Source of the DNA: JABSSA01 sp039984715
Lineage (GTDB): Bacteria > Pseudomonadota > Alphaproteobacteria > Rhodobacterales > Rhodobacteraceae
Length of the DNA: 64,000 nucleotides
Direction: 5' to 3'
Assembly (NCBI GenBank): GCA_039984715.1
Contig: JBDWUA010000004.1
Location: 496,001 to 560,000, forward strand
In this document: piece by piece, positions 16,922 to 26,645 of the stretch
How the letters are laid out: the number at the start of each line of letters is the position of its first letter
Numbering within the stretch: the stretch's first letter is position 1
Notes under the pieces: model-generated
Seen by the model: the letters and a program-made list of their open reading frames with translations, nothing else
What the model was told of the DNA's origin: nothing
The model's database searches: none
Made by a program: the position numbers and the translations under genes

Positions 16922-16944
16922 CCAAAGGGGCCATGCCCCTTTGG
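16922..16944. other. Perfect 10-bp hairpin between gltX and the GGCT-like gene
   Basis: CCAAAGGGGC-CAT-GCCCCTTTGG: perfect 10-bp arms with a 3-base loop between two convergent genes. There is no T-tract on either side. It may be a weak bidirectional terminator or a small repeated palindrome. Confidence 0.5.
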
Positions 16945-17009
16945 AAACCCAGCCCTTTTGGAATCCCGGTCCATTTCAACCTTAGTTCGTCGGATGCGAA
17001 GTCGCTATT

Positions 17010-17570
17010 TTACGAGCTTAAAAGGTTGATGTGGTGGTCGATAAGTTCGGTTTCTGCCGGCGAAAGCGATTGATGACGTGGATAGCGCGGCGCGGCACGA
17101 TCATCCAAGATTGGGATGTGCCAGTTGTCGGTAGAGGCGAAAAAATCGGCTACTCCGCTTTCGCCAAATTCGATTAAAAACCCCTGTGCGACGACGTCGA
17201 GATAACTGCGTAATATGACGTGTGGGCCGTCGTTCGTATGCGTATTTTCAGGAACTGAATACACCCAAGTTTCTGTTTCAAATTGGGGCGCGATCTGTCG
17301 AATGTACCCTGTTTCGCGGGTATCAAGTGCATCCCAATCAGCGTCGGGAACGCGCGCGGTCAGACCGTCTATTGCGCAAGTCGCATCTGGTTGAACGCTT
17401 AAGAAAACAAGGTCCCGACCTGGCGTTTTGATCCAAACACGTCGCCACCCCTTAAGTCGTGCGCGTTGAGCGTCGGGGTAGATATGCGTGGCTCGATTGA
17501 CGAGGCTGCCATAGCCAAAAAAGCGGGGATGTTGTCGGGGGTTTTGCATGGCGTCAGTCAACGCAATCAC
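17010..17570 (-). CDS. Gamma-glutamylcyclotransferase-like (GGCT/AIG2) protein
   Basis: 186 residues from a GTG at 17570, or 179 from the ATG at 17549 (MQNPRQH). The family's substrate loop FFGYGSLVN is near the N-terminus and the expected acidic catalytic residue lies in DTRETGY. Members cleave gamma-glutamyl amides to 5-oxoproline or act on related small molecules. No neighbouring gene clarifies the substrate. Start choice is uncertain because neither codon has a good Shine-Dalgarno. Confidence 0.8.
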   Translation of the reverse strand: MIALTDAMQNPRQHPRFFGYGSLVNRATHIYPDAQRARLKGWRRVWIKTPGRDLVFLSVQPDATCAIDGLTARVPDADWDALDTRETGYIRQIAPQFETETWVYSVPENTHTNDGPHVILRSYLDVVAQGFLIEFGESGVADFFASTDNWHIPILDDRAAPRYPRHQSLSPAETELIDHHINLLSS

Positions 17571-17683
17571 GCAGCATTGTCAATTCTAGTTGCGTGTGTT
17601 CATTTCGGAACCACGGTCTATTGAACGCAAATGCATCGACTTGACGACAATGCGTTTGTTGGATTACCTACCGATGACGTCAT

Positions 17684-17835
17684 GATGGGAGAAGCGGGGA
17701 ACCGCTGCCGAAGGAGCAACCGCCCCGGAAACTCTCAGGCCACCGGACCATGATGACGTAAGACTCTGGAGAGAGCTCGGCAATCTGCCGGGACGCCGAA
17801 GGGATAACGATCTCAGGCCAAAGGACAGAGGGGGC
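17684..17835 (+). promoter_or_regulatory. Tandem glycine riboswitch upstream of gcvT
   Basis: Two consecutive glycine-aptamer signatures. Aptamer 1 begins at GATGGGAGAAG with core GCCGAAGGAGCAA and CTCTCAGGCCACCGGACC and closes at ACTCTGGAGAG near 17773. Aptamer 2 has GACGCCGAAGGGATAA, ATCTCAGGCCAAAGGACAGAGG and ends near 17835. This is the established tandem architecture that senses glycine and turns on gcv operons. About 80 bases of expression platform follow, including a possible GCCGG / CCGGC pairing (17869-17873 with 17897-17901) ending three bases before the AGGAGG of gcvT, so control of translation initiation is possible. Confidence 0.95.
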
Positions 17836-17915
17836 ATCAGGCGGCGCGAATGGCGTGCTGCTTTGGATGCCGGTGTGCTTCTTTGTGAATCACCGTCCGG
17901 CTGGAGGAGGCCGTG

Positions 17916-19022
17916 ATGGCGGAATTGGATCGGTTGCCACTGCATGATCTGCATGTAGCTTTGGGCGCGCGTATGGGGCCTTTTGCAGGCTATGAGATGC
18001 CCGTGCAATACCCGCTGGGTGTGATGGGTGAACACTTGCATTGCCGGTCAAAGGCTGGACTGTTTGACGTTAGCCATATGGGGCAAGTGCGTATTCATTC
18101 GGAATCTTGGGACAGTGTTGCACGCGCTTTTGAAACCTTGGTGCCGCAAGATGTCTTGGGGTTGGCTTCTGGGCGTCAACGCTATGGATTTTTCACAAAT
18201 GAAAAGGGCGGCATCGAAGATGATTTGATGTTTGCCCGTGTGGGCGATGATCTTTTGGTCGTTGTGAACGCTGCGTGCAAGGACGCGGATATTGCACGCA
18301 TGCAGACCTTGTCCGGCGTTAGCGTCGACATCCTTGCGGATCGGTCATTGCTGGCATTGCAGGGGCCGTTGGCAGGCGAGGTGTTGGCATCGCAAGACGC
18401 GCGTGCTGGTGACACGCGGTTCATGGATGTGTTCGATGTGACCATCGCGGGCGTCGACTGTTGGGCCAGCCGATCCGGATATACAGGCGAGGACGGGTTT
18501 GAGATATCGATCCCGGCAGCACAAACAACTGTGGTCGCGAAGGCCTTACTAGAACATGCGGTGGTCGAGCCCATCGGATTGGGTGCACGGGATTCTTTAC
18601 GTCTAGAGGCGGGGCTGTGTCTTTACGGAAATGACATTGACGCGGATACAACCGTTGCTTCGGCGGCGTTGAATTGGGCCATCCAAAAAGCACGCCGCCC
18701 AAGTGGCGCGCGTGAAGGTGGGTTTCCCGGTGCGGATGTCACGTTAGCCAAACCAGAGCAATTGCGTGTGGGCCTTAGCCCCGAAGGGCGTGCCCCAATG
18801 CGCGCGGATGTTGCGTTGTTTGCATCAGACACTGGGGGCGAGGCCATTGGGCACGTCACATCGGGTGGTTTTGGGCCAACCATTGGAGCCCCCGTCGCCA
18901 TGGGATATGTGAATGTGGCACATGCTGAAGTGGGGACGCGTCTTTGGGGAGAAATCCGTGGAAAACGGATGCCGGTTACAGTGGCTTCGCTTCCCTTTGT
19001 ACCTGCGAATTTCAAACGATAA
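17916..19022 (+). CDS. gcvT: Glycine cleavage system T protein (aminomethyltransferase)
   Basis: Transfers the aminomethyl carbon from the H-protein arm to tetrahydrofolate, releasing ammonia. 368 residues from the ATG at 17916; AGGAGG ends five bases upstream, favouring it over the preceding GTG. Family motifs are present: LHDLHVALGARMGPFAGYEMPVQY (in part), LFDVSHMGQ, and the folate-site RSGYTGEDGFEIS. It is the first gene of gcvT-gcvH-gcvP and lies directly under the glycine riboswitch, so it is expected to be induced by glycine. Confidence 0.96.
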   Translation: MAELDRLPLHDLHVALGARMGPFAGYEMPVQYPLGVMGEHLHCRSKAGLFDVSHMGQVRIHSESWDSVARAFETLVPQDVLGLASGRQRYGFFTNEKGGIEDDLMFARVGDDLLVVVNAACKDADIARMQTLSGVSVDILADRSLLALQGPLAGEVLASQDARAGDTRFMDVFDVTIAGVDCWASRSGYTGEDGFEISIPAAQTTVVAKALLEHAVVEPIGLGARDSLRLEAGLCLYGNDIDADTTVASAALNWAIQKARRPSGAREGGFPGADVTLAKPEQLRVGLSPEGRAPMRADVALFASDTGGEAIGHVTSGGFGPTIGAPVAMGYVNVAHAEVGTRLWGEIRGKRMPVTVASLPFVPANFKR

Positions 19023-19040
19023 AATCTAAAGGAAGATACG

Positions 19041-19400
19041 ATGAAATATACGGAAGAACACGAGTGGTTGCGCAGCGAAGGCAATGAGGTGGTTGTGGGA
19101 ATCACAACACACGCGGCGGAACAGCTTGGGGATGTCGTTTACGTTGAACTGCCCGAGGTTGGAACGCAGGTTGCGCAAGGCGATGAAATCGTCGTCATCG
19201 AAAGCGTCAAAGCGGCCAGCGATATTTCCGCGCCGATCGACGGTGAGATTATCGCCGTAAACGATAAGCTTGCTGATGAACCGGGTGCTGTGAATGCGGA
19301 CCCCGAAGGCGATGCTTGGTTCTTCCGGATGAAAGTGACCGATGCGGGTCAGATGGCGGAATTCATGGATGAAGACAGCTATAAAGACTTTATCGGATAA
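19041..19400 (+). CDS. gcvH: Glycine cleavage system H protein
   Basis: 119-residue lipoyl carrier that shuttles the methylamine intermediate between the P, T and L proteins. The lipoylated lysine is Lys57 in VVIESVKAAS. The ATG at 19041 follows AAAGGAAGATACG, 18 bases after gcvT. Length and motif are standard. Confidence 0.97.
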   Translation: MKYTEEHEWLRSEGNEVVVGITTHAAEQLGDVVYVELPEVGTQVAQGDEIVVIESVKAASDISAPIDGEIIAVNDKLADEPGAVNADPEGDAWFFRMKVTDAGQMAEFMDEDSYKDFIG

Positions 19401-19404
19401 CCGG

Positions 19405-19430
19405 CTTGGCCCAATCGTTTCTGGGCCAAG
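19405..19430 (+). other. Stem-loop in the gcvH-gcvP spacer
   Basis: CTTGGCCCA / TGGGCCAAG, a perfect 9-bp stem with an 8-base loop, followed by TTTGT. It lies just after gcvH in a 185-base spacer before gcvP. A second pairing, AAGACCCC (19522-19529) with GGGGTTTT (19534-19541), lies closer to gcvP. They may tune gcvP relative to gcvTH by partial termination or RNA stability. Confidence 0.5.
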
Positions 19431-19585
19431 TTTGTAGATCACTTGATCGATTGATTTGGCCGTGGACGCAATCCAATCCGATTGCTTCGGCTCAAACCGG
19501 TCAAGTCATGGACAGTGTCGCAAGACCCCCAATGGGGTTTTGGCGGTGCTTGATGGAACGTATTTTGCACTGAAAGGTCAACAGC

Positions 19586-22435
19586 ATGGCTTTCGAACCG
19601 ACTGACTATTTGCCATATGATTTCGCCAACCGGCGTCACATAGGTCCATCGCCCGCCGAGATGGAGGATATGCTGACCGTTCTTGGAGTGGACAGCCTTG
19701 ATGCGCTGATCGACCAAACTGTCCCAAAAGCCATTCGGCAAGAAGAACCGCTTGAATTCGGCAAAGCCAAATCGGAGCGAGAACTGTTGCATCACATGCG
19801 AGGTGTGGCATCCAAGAACAAAGTTCTGACCAGCTTGATCGGTCAAGGGTATCACGGCACCGTCACGCCCCCAGCGATCCAGCGCAATATTCTTGAAAAC
19901 CCTGCGTGGTACACGGCTTATACGCCTTACCAACCGGAAATCAGTCAGGGGCGTTTAGAGGCGCTTTTGAACTTTCAAACTATGGTGTGTGATCTAACCG
20001 GTCTCGAAGTCGCAAATGCGTCTTTGTTGGACGAAGCCACAGCATGTGCCGAAGCGATGACGATGGCGCAGCGCGTCGCAAAATCGAAATCAAAGGCGTT
20101 CTTTGTGGATCAAAACTGTCATCCGCAAAACATCGCGCTGGTTCAGACCCGCGCAGCCCCTTTGGGGATCGAAGTGATCATAGGTGATCCGTCGGAAATG
20201 GATGCCGAAGCTGTGTTTGGGGCGCTGTTTCAGTACCCGGGAACCCATGGTCACGTGCGCGATTTCACGAATGAAATTGCGGCCTTGCACGCGGCGAAAG
20301 CCATCGCGATTGTCAGCGCGGATCCCCTTTCGCTGACTTTGCTGAAAGAGCCAGGCGCAATGGGGGCCGATATCGCTGTTGGATCAACACAACGATTTGG
20401 CGTTCCGGTTGGATATGGTGGACCGCACGCTGCTTATATGTCGTGCCGTGATGCTTATAAACGGGCGATGCCGGGTCGTATCGTTGGGGTGTCGGTCGAT
20501 AGCCATGGCAATCGTGCCTACCGTCTGTCGTTGCAAACCCGTGAACAGCATATTCGGCGCGAAAAAGCGACGTCGAACGTGTGTACGGCCCAAGCGCTGT
20601 TGGCGGTCATGGCGTCTTTTTACGCTGTTTTTCATGGTCCAAAGGGACTGAAGGCGATTGCGCAACGTATTCATCGAAAGACCGCTCGATTGGCCGAAGG
20701 GTTGAAACAAGGTGGGTTTGTGGTTCAGCCTGCTGCCTTCTTTGACACAATTACGGTCGAGGTCGGGCCGCTACAATCCGCTGTTATGAAATCTGCCGTG
20801 GACGAAGGGATCAACTTGCGACGTGTTGGCGAGACACGCATCGGGATCACATTGGACGAACGTACGCGCCCTTCGACGATCGAAGCGGTTTGGCGGGCGT
20901 TTGGGGTTAATCGCCAAGATAAAGATTACACTCCGCATTATCACATGCCAGAAAAGCTGGTGCGCGAAACCGAATACTTGAACCACCCCATTTTTCATAT
21001 GAACCGGGCTGAAACCGAAATGATGCGATACATGCGTCGGTTGGCCGACCGTGATTTGGCATTGGACCGGGCCATGATCCCGCTTGGGTCGTGTACCATG
21101 AAGCTGAATTCAGCCGCAGAAATGATGCCCGTATCATGGAGCGAATTTTCCCTTCTGCATCCCTTTTGCCCTGCGGATCAAGCCGAAGGGTATGCGGAAA
21201 TGATTGGCGATCTCAGCGATAAGCTGTGCCAAATCACTGGATATGACGCCATCTCCATGCAGCCAAACTCGGGTGCGCAAGGTGAATATGCTGGCCTTTT
21301 GACAATAGCGGCTTTTCACCGATCACGCGGACAAGGTGAGCGGAATGTTTGCCTCATTCCGATGAGCGCACATGGCACCAACCCTGCATCTGCGCAAATG
21401 GTGGGGTGGACTGTTGTTCCCGTCAAATCAGCGGAAAATGGGGACATTGATTTGGACGACTTCCGCGCCAAGGCGGAAAAGCACAGCGATGCTTTGGCCG
21501 CCTGTATGATTACCTATCCTTCGACGCACGGTGTCTTTGAAGAAACCGTGAAAGAGGTATGTCAGATCACGCATGACCAAGGGGGTCAGGTTTATATCGA
21601 CGGGGCCAATATGAATGCCATGGTCGGATTAAGTCGCCCGGGCGATTTGGGTGGAGATGTCAGCCATCTGAACTTGCACAAAACGTTTTGCATTCCGCAT
21701 GGCGGCGGTGGTCCCGGAATGGGCCCGATTGGTGTCAAAACGCATCTGCAAAAGCATTTGCCCGGTCACCCAGAACTGGGCGGGGAACAAGGCCCGGTAA
21801 GTGCTGCGCCGTTTGGATCGCCGTCATTGCTTCCGATTTCGTGGGCCTATTGTTTAATGATGGGTGGGGCAGGCCTGACGCAAGCGACACGCGTTGCCAT
21901 CTTGAATGCCAACTATATTGCCAAACGCTTGGAAGGCGCGTTCGACGTTCTGTATCGCGGTGGACAAGGTTGGGTTGCGCATGAGTGCATCATCGACACA
22001 CGACCCTTTGAAGACAGCGCGGGCGTGAGTGTAGAAGATATCGCCAAGCGGTTGATCGATTGCGGGTTTCACGCGCCAACCATGTCATGGCCTGTTGCAG
22101 GCACATTGATGGTTGAGCCAACGGAATCCGAAACCAAAGCGGAATTGGATCGGTTTTGCGACGCCATGCTCGCGATCCGAGCCGAGATTGCCGACATCGA
22201 AGAGGGGCGTGCGGATGCAACCAACAACCCGCTGAAGAATGCACCGCACACGATGGAAGACCTCGTACGGGAATGGGACCGCCCTTACAGCCGCGAACAG
22301 GGATGTTTCCCACCCGGAGCGTTCCGCGTCGACAAATATTGGCCGCCAGTGAACCGCGTGGACAATGCGTTTGGCGACCGCAACCTTATATGCACGTGTC
22401 CCCCAATGGAGGACTACGCCGAAGCGGCTGAGTAA
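19586..22435 (+). CDS. gcvP: Glycine dehydrogenase (decarboxylating), P protein
   Basis: PLP enzyme that decarboxylates glycine and passes the aminomethyl group to lipoyl-GcvH. 949 residues, the fused homodimer-type form rather than split P1/P2 chains. N-terminal RRHIGPSPAEMEDML and the C-terminal half with NLHKTFCIPHGGGGPGMGP (in part), where the lysine binds PLP, are diagnostic. The Shine-Dalgarno (GAAAGGTC) is weak. The gene ends three bases before the convergent inositol-monophosphatase-like gene. Confidence 0.97.
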   Translation: MAFEPTDYLPYDFANRRHIGPSPAEMEDMLTVLGVDSLDALIDQTVPKAIRQEEPLEFGKAKSERELLHHMRGVASKNKVLTSLIGQGYHGTVTPPAIQRNILENPAWYTAYTPYQPEISQGRLEALLNFQTMVCDLTGLEVANASLLDEATACAEAMTMAQRVAKSKSKAFFVDQNCHPQNIALVQTRAAPLGIEVIIGDPSEMDAEAVFGALFQYPGTHGHVRDFTNEIAALHAAKAIAIVSADPLSLTLLKEPGAMGADIAVGSTQRFGVPVGYGGPHAAYMSCRDAYKRAMPGRIVGVSVDSHGNRAYRLSLQTREQHIRREKATSNVCTAQALLAVMASFYAVFHGPKGLKAIAQRIHRKTARLAEGLKQGGFVVQPAAFFDTITVEVGPLQSAVMKSAVDEGINLRRVGETRIGITLDERTRPSTIEAVWRAFGVNRQDKDYTPHYHMPEKLVRETEYLNHPIFHMNRAETEMMRYMRRLADRDLALDRAMIPLGSCTMKLNSAAEMMPVSWSEFSLLHPFCPADQAEGYAEMIGDLSDKLCQITGYDAISMQPNSGAQGEYAGLLTIAAFHRSRGQGERNVCLIPMSAHGTNPASAQMVGWTVVPVKSAENGDIDLDDFRAKAEKHSDALAACMITYPSTHGVFEETVKEVCQITHDQGGQVYIDGANMNAMVGLSRPGDLGGDVSHLNLHKTFCIPHGGGGPGMGPIGVKTHLQKHLPGHPELGGEQGPVSAAPFGSPSLLPISWAYCLMMGGAGLTQATRVAILNANYIAKRLEGAFDVLYRGGQGWVAHECIIDTRPFEDSAGVSVEDIAKRLIDCGFHAPTMSWPVAGTLMVEPTESETKAELDRFCDAMLAIRAEIADIEEGRADATNNPLKNAPHTMEDLVREWDRPYSREQGCFPPGAFRVDKYWPPVNRVDNAFGDRNLICTCPPMEDYAEAAE

Positions 22436-22438
22436 AGT

Positions 22439-23305
22439 TTAGTCTTCGGAAAGCAGATCAGCAAAAAGCGAGGCGACTTTATCCCAAGTTGCCTTGCTTG
22501 ATGCACACAGCAAATACCCTTGTTCGGTCGCTGTATAGTCGCGACCATCCAACATCGCGGCGTATCCGCCAGCTTGCTGGCACAGCACGACACCAGCCGC
22601 GTGATCCCAAGGGGTCATACGCACGGACAGCACAAAGTCGATACTTCCTTGTGCCAACATCCTATATTCATGAGCAGAACAGCGCAAAGTCGACAGCAAG
22701 TTCAGTTTTGGGATGCAGTCTGAAACCAGCGCTTTATCAGCCAATGGCATGATCGACATCTGGGTATAACCCGTCATCTCGGACAGATCTTTGTCGGCAC
22801 CCGTGACCAACAGGCGTGGGACAGTGTTTGGCAAACGATGCAACGCGCGACCTTGCATGTCTGCTTCCATGGCGTCGTCGCCAAGGGGGTCGTGGATTAA
22901 ACCATAAACAGGTCGTCCAAAGCGACAGGCCGCAATAATAGTTCCAAACATCGGCAGGCCTTGAGCAAAATTCCAAGTGCCGTCGACAGGGTCGATCAAA
23001 AACGAAAGCTCGGCTTCGCCAAGTTTTTCCAAAATGGTTTCATCATTGGAAACAGCTTCTTCACCAATCACCAAGGCGGATGGAAAAGCCATTTGTAGAC
23101 CGCGCGTAATAATCGCTTCGGCCCCGATATCGGCTTCGGTGACCAAATCCTCTGGCCCTGACTTGGTCGAAATTTGCCCTGAATCCAGCTTTCTGAATCT
23201 TGGCATTATCTCTGCCCGAACGGCGCGGCGCACAAGATTACGAATGGTGGTTTTTTGGGACGCACTCAATGGTGCGGTGACTGGCATTGGCAATTGATCA
23301 AGCAT
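22439..23305 (-). CDS. Inositol monophosphatase-family phosphatase
   Basis: 288 residues from the ATG at 23305 (AAGAGACC upstream); the frame extends to a GTG at 23338. Metal-site motifs of the lithium-sensitive phosphatase fold are all present: GEEAV, IDPVDGTWNF, and the C-terminal WDHAAGVVLCQQAGG. Family members hydrolyse inositol phosphate, histidinol phosphate or 3'-phosphoadenosine 5'-phosphate; the motifs do not discriminate among these. It stands alone, convergent with gcvP. Confidence 0.9.
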   Translation of the reverse strand: MLDQLPMPVTAPLSASQKTTIRNLVRRAVRAEIMPRFRKLDSGQISTKSGPEDLVTEADIGAEAIITRGLQMAFPSALVIGEEAVSNDETILEKLGEAELSFLIDPVDGTWNFAQGLPMFGTIIAACRFGRPVYGLIHDPLGDDAMEADMQGRALHRLPNTVPRLLVTGADKDLSEMTGYTQMSIMPLADKALVSDCIPKLNLLSTLRCSAHEYRMLAQGSIDFVLSVRMTPWDHAAGVVLCQQAGGYAAMLDGRDYTATEQGYLLCASSKATWDKVASLFADLLSED

Positions 23306-23383
23306 GACTGGTCTCTTTGATGATTCCGTCTTTTCCACTGTGGTCTGACACGCAGAAAATTGTACAGCAACCCAAACGTGGGT

Positions 23384-25906
23384 TTATTCACGCGCTCGCA
23401 ATATATGCGCAGGCCGTGCAGATAAGGGTCCCCATGCGAAAATCAACCCAGCAACAAGGGTCGTGCCGACACCTGCACCGATAATCCCTAGTGCAGAGGA
23501 CCAAATGACACTGAAGTCCGTTTCCATGACAAATTCGCTGACGGCCCAGCCGCCTGCGATACCAGCAACCAGCGCCACACTGCCCGCTGCCAGACCCAGC
23601 AACATAGAACGGGTTGCGAAGCTAAGCAGAATTGCACGACGCGAAGCCCCCAGAGTTTTCAAAACCGCTGCTTCATAGGTGCGTGCACCCGTTCCTGCCG
23701 ATGCTGCGCCAATCAGCACAAGAAACCCGGTCAGCAATGTTGCACCCGCCCCGTAAGACGTGGCAGCAGCAAGACCGGCCAAGACACTGGCAACACGATC
23801 GATGGCATCACGCACACGGATTGCCGTGATATTCGGGTATTTGTTTGCCAAATCCCGCAGGATTTGCGCTTCGGCTTCTGGTTCGGCGTAGACTGTTGAA
23901 ATAAAGCTGTGAGGCGCACCCGCCAGCGCGGCAGGGTTCATCGTGAGAACAAAGCCAATCCCAGCCGTCGAAAAATCGACTTCTCTGAAGGATGCAATTG
24001 TGCCGACGATATCGCGTCCAAGGATATTGATGGTCAGTTCGTCACCCATCTTTAGACCAAGCTCTGTTGCTTCTTCTGCGGCAAAGCTGATCAGGGGCGG
24101 GCCGGTGTAATCGGCATCCCACCATCTCCCTGCCAAAAGACGCGTGTTTTTGGGTAATTCCGCAGAATACGTGATGCCCCGGTCGCCACGCACAACCCAA
24201 TGATCGCCAGCGACTTCTTCGGCAGATACGCCATTGATTTGGGTAATGACACCACGCAACATGGGTGCGCTGTCGACCCGTCGCACAGCGGGGTCATTGG
24301 TCAGCCGTTCTGAATACCCCGCCATTTGATCTTTTTGTATGTCGACGAAAAAGTAGCTTGGCGCGACATCCGGAAGGTTTCCGGCAATGGCGTTGCGCAG
24401 ATTGCCGTCAATTTGGCCTACAGCCGCCAACACAGACAGGCCAAGACCTAACGACAAAACGACCGATGTCGCACCTTCACGTGGGCCGGAAATGGCGGCC
24501 AAAGCCCATCGTAATCCGGGCTTTTTGACACGACGGGCGAACCGACGGGACAGCCATCGCACGACCAACGAAGACACGGCCAAAAGGGCAAGGGCAAAGG
24601 CGATGCCGCCCATCGTCCAAAGCGTTAATTTCCATGTTCCACTTAACCATGCCGCAGAACCAACCAGAATGATCAATGCCCCCACGATCATGAGCAAATA
24701 GCGTGGTGCTGGCAGTAATTTGGCGCGATCCAGCGCATCCCGGAACAAGGTTGCGGCTTTTACGTCTTCGGTGCGTGCCAACGGCCAAAGCGCAAAGATA
24801 AAGGCCGTCAGGATCCCATATAGGGCGGCTTCGGCCAATGGACCGGGGTAGATTGTGAAAGCGGCGGGGATCGGAAGACGCGCTTCGATCAATGGGGCGA
24901 GCGCCAAGGGAAGGATGGCGCCCAGAACCAAACCCAATGCGATTCCGGCAATGGAAAGCGCGCTAATCTGTAGGAAATAGGTCAGAAAAATTGTGCTTTT
25001 TTCTGCACCAAGCGTGCGTAGTGTTGCGATCACTGACGTTTTGCTTGCCAGATATGCACGCACGGCCGCCGCGACCCCAACGCCGCCAACCGCCAGCCCG
25101 GACAATCCAACCAGGACAAGGAAAGCGCCAAGCCGTTCAACAAACCGGGTTATGCCCGGAGCGCCGTTTCTTGAATCGCGCCAGCGTATCCCGGCGTCAG
25201 AGAATTCAGTTTGCGCGCTGAGTTTCAACGCGTCGAGGTCAGTGTCTTCGGGTAAGACGAAGCGGTATTTTGAGCTAAATAGCGTTCCGGTCGCTAGCAA
25301 TTGCGAATTGGCAAGGCTTTCGGTGCGCAGCAATGTGCGAGGCCCCAAGCCAAACCCCCCAGCTGCGCTGTCCGGTTCCCGCAGCAATATTGCCGACAGA
25401 CGCAAATCTTGTGTCCCAAGTCGAAATGTATCGCCAACGGTCAAACCGATCCGATCCGCCAACACACGTTCCATCACGGCACCGGGTAATCCGTCTTGAT
25501 CGCCTAACGCATCTTCCAAGGTCAGGGGCGGGTCCAATTCGATGGTTCCAACCAAGGGATAGGCCGCATCGACGCCTTTCACCTGAGTAAGAGCACGCTC
25601 GGTCTCTCCGTCCTGCGGAACAACGACCATGGATCGAAAGCTAACGATTTCTGATACTTTGCCGGTTGCATCCATCCAGGCGCGTTCTTCTTCCGATGCA
25701 AACCGGAACGTGAAATCAATTTCCGCATCACCGCCCAAAAGGGCGGCACCTTCGCGCGCCAATCCAGCCTCGATTGCGGCACGCACGGAACCAACCGCTG
25801 CGATAGCTGCGACCCCAAGGGCAAGGCACGCCAGTAAAATTCGAAACCCTTTTAAGCCAGCGCGAAGTTCACGTTTGGCGAATGCAGCGGCAACCTTAAT
25901 CGTCAT
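23384..25906 (-). CDS. FtsX-like ABC transporter permease (YbbP type)
   Basis: 840-residue membrane protein with an N-terminal helix and two FtsX/MacB-type membrane blocks: helices around ERLGAFLVLVGLSGLAVGGVG and following, and a C-terminal set from ATSYGAGATLLTGFLVLIG. Periplasmic domains lie between, as in E. coli YbbP. Its start overlaps the stop of the upstream ATPase gene by four bases (ATGA), so they form one transporter. The YbbA-YbbP group sits next to tesA in many proteobacteria, as here, but its exported substrate is not established. Confidence 0.92.
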   Translation of the reverse strand: MTIKVAAAFAKRELRAGLKGFRILLACLALGVAAIAAVGSVRAAIEAGLAREGAALLGGDAEIDFTFRFASEEERAWMDATGKVSEIVSFRSMVVVPQDGETERALTQVKGVDAAYPLVGTIELDPPLTLEDALGDQDGLPGAVMERVLADRIGLTVGDTFRLGTQDLRLSAILLREPDSAAGGFGLGPRTLLRTESLANSQLLATGTLFSSKYRFVLPEDTDLDALKLSAQTEFSDAGIRWRDSRNGAPGITRFVERLGAFLVLVGLSGLAVGGVGVAAAVRAYLASKTSVIATLRTLGAEKSTIFLTYFLQISALSIAGIALGLVLGAILPLALAPLIEARLPIPAAFTIYPGPLAEAALYGILTAFIFALWPLARTEDVKAATLFRDALDRAKLLPAPRYLLMIVGALIILVGSAAWLSGTWKLTLWTMGGIAFALALLAVSSLVVRWLSRRFARRVKKPGLRWALAAISGPREGATSVVLSLGLGLSVLAAVGQIDGNLRNAIAGNLPDVAPSYFFVDIQKDQMAGYSERLTNDPAVRRVDSAPMLRGVITQINGVSAEEVAGDHWVVRGDRGITYSAELPKNTRLLAGRWWDADYTGPPLISFAAEEATELGLKMGDELTINILGRDIVGTIASFREVDFSTAGIGFVLTMNPAALAGAPHSFISTVYAEPEAEAQILRDLANKYPNITAIRVRDAIDRVASVLAGLAAATSYGAGATLLTGFLVLIGAASAGTGARTYEAAVLKTLGASRRAILLSFATRSMLLGLAAGSVALVAGIAGGWAVSEFVMETDFSVIWSSALGIIGAGVGTTLVAGLIFAWGPLSARPAHILRARE

Positions 25907-26595
25907 TCTGCGGCGACCTGCGCGGGCAAGTCCAATCTGCCATCCGATAATCGAATAACGCGATCACATCGTTCCGCCAGTTCGGTGGCGTGTGTGACCA
26001 GAACCAAGGTCGCGCCATGAATGTCTCTTAGGTTAAACAGCATATCCATAATTGCCGTGCCGTTGGCGCCATCCAAATTTCCGGTCGGTTCATCCGCAAG
26101 AAGAATTTCCGGCCGCGTTACAGAGGCCCGCGCCAAAGCGACACGTTGCTGTTCACCACCGGACATTTGGCTTGGGTAATGATCGCCGCGATGACCAAGG
26201 CCCACGCTGTTCAACTCTTCGCGAGCGCGGTCAAACGCGTCGTCTTCGCCAGCCAATTCCAACGGTGTGGCCACGTTTTCCAGCGCGGTCATGGTCGGGA
26301 TCAAATGGAAGGATTGAAACACAACACCCATGTGGTCGCGCCGAAACCGTGCGAGGGCGTCTTCTGACATCGTGGTGAGTTCGTGCCCAAGGGCGTTGAT
26401 GCTGCCGCCGCTTGCTTGTTCCAATCCGCCCATAAGCATTAACAACGAAGACTTGCCTGATCCTGATGGACCAACTAGGCCAACGGTCTCTTGACCGGAA
26501 ATTTCCAAGGTCAGGTCATGAAGAATGTCCACACGTCCCGCATTGCCATCCAGAGAAAGCGAAGCATTTTTTAGCGTTAGGACTGGATCGGACAT
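25903..26595 (-). CDS. ABC transporter ATP-binding protein (YbbA/LolD type)
   Basis: 230-residue ATPase partnering the FtsX-like permease. Walker A GPSGSGKSS, signature MSGGEQQRVALARA, Walker B ILLADEPTGNLD and the H-loop THATELAERC are present, and the sequence is of the MacB/LolD subgroup used with FtsX-type permeases. It is translationally coupled to the downstream permease by a four-base overlap. It is divergent from the TesA-like gene with only 50 bases between, which must hold both promoters. Confidence 0.92.
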   Translation of the reverse strand: MSDPVLTLKNASLSLDGNAGRVDILHDLTLEISGQETVGLVGPSGSGKSSLLMLMGGLEQASGGSINALGHELTTMSEDALARFRRDHMGVVFQSFHLIPTMTALENVATPLELAGEDDAFDRAREELNSVGLGHRGDHYPSQMSGGEQQRVALARASVTRPEILLADEPTGNLDGANGTAIMDMLFNLRDIHGATLVLVTHATELAERCDRVIRLSDGRLDLPAQVAAE

Positions 26596-26645
26596 GCAAG
26601 GCTACCTTTATTAGAGTTACGCAGTGATATGGAGGCTAGATCAAT

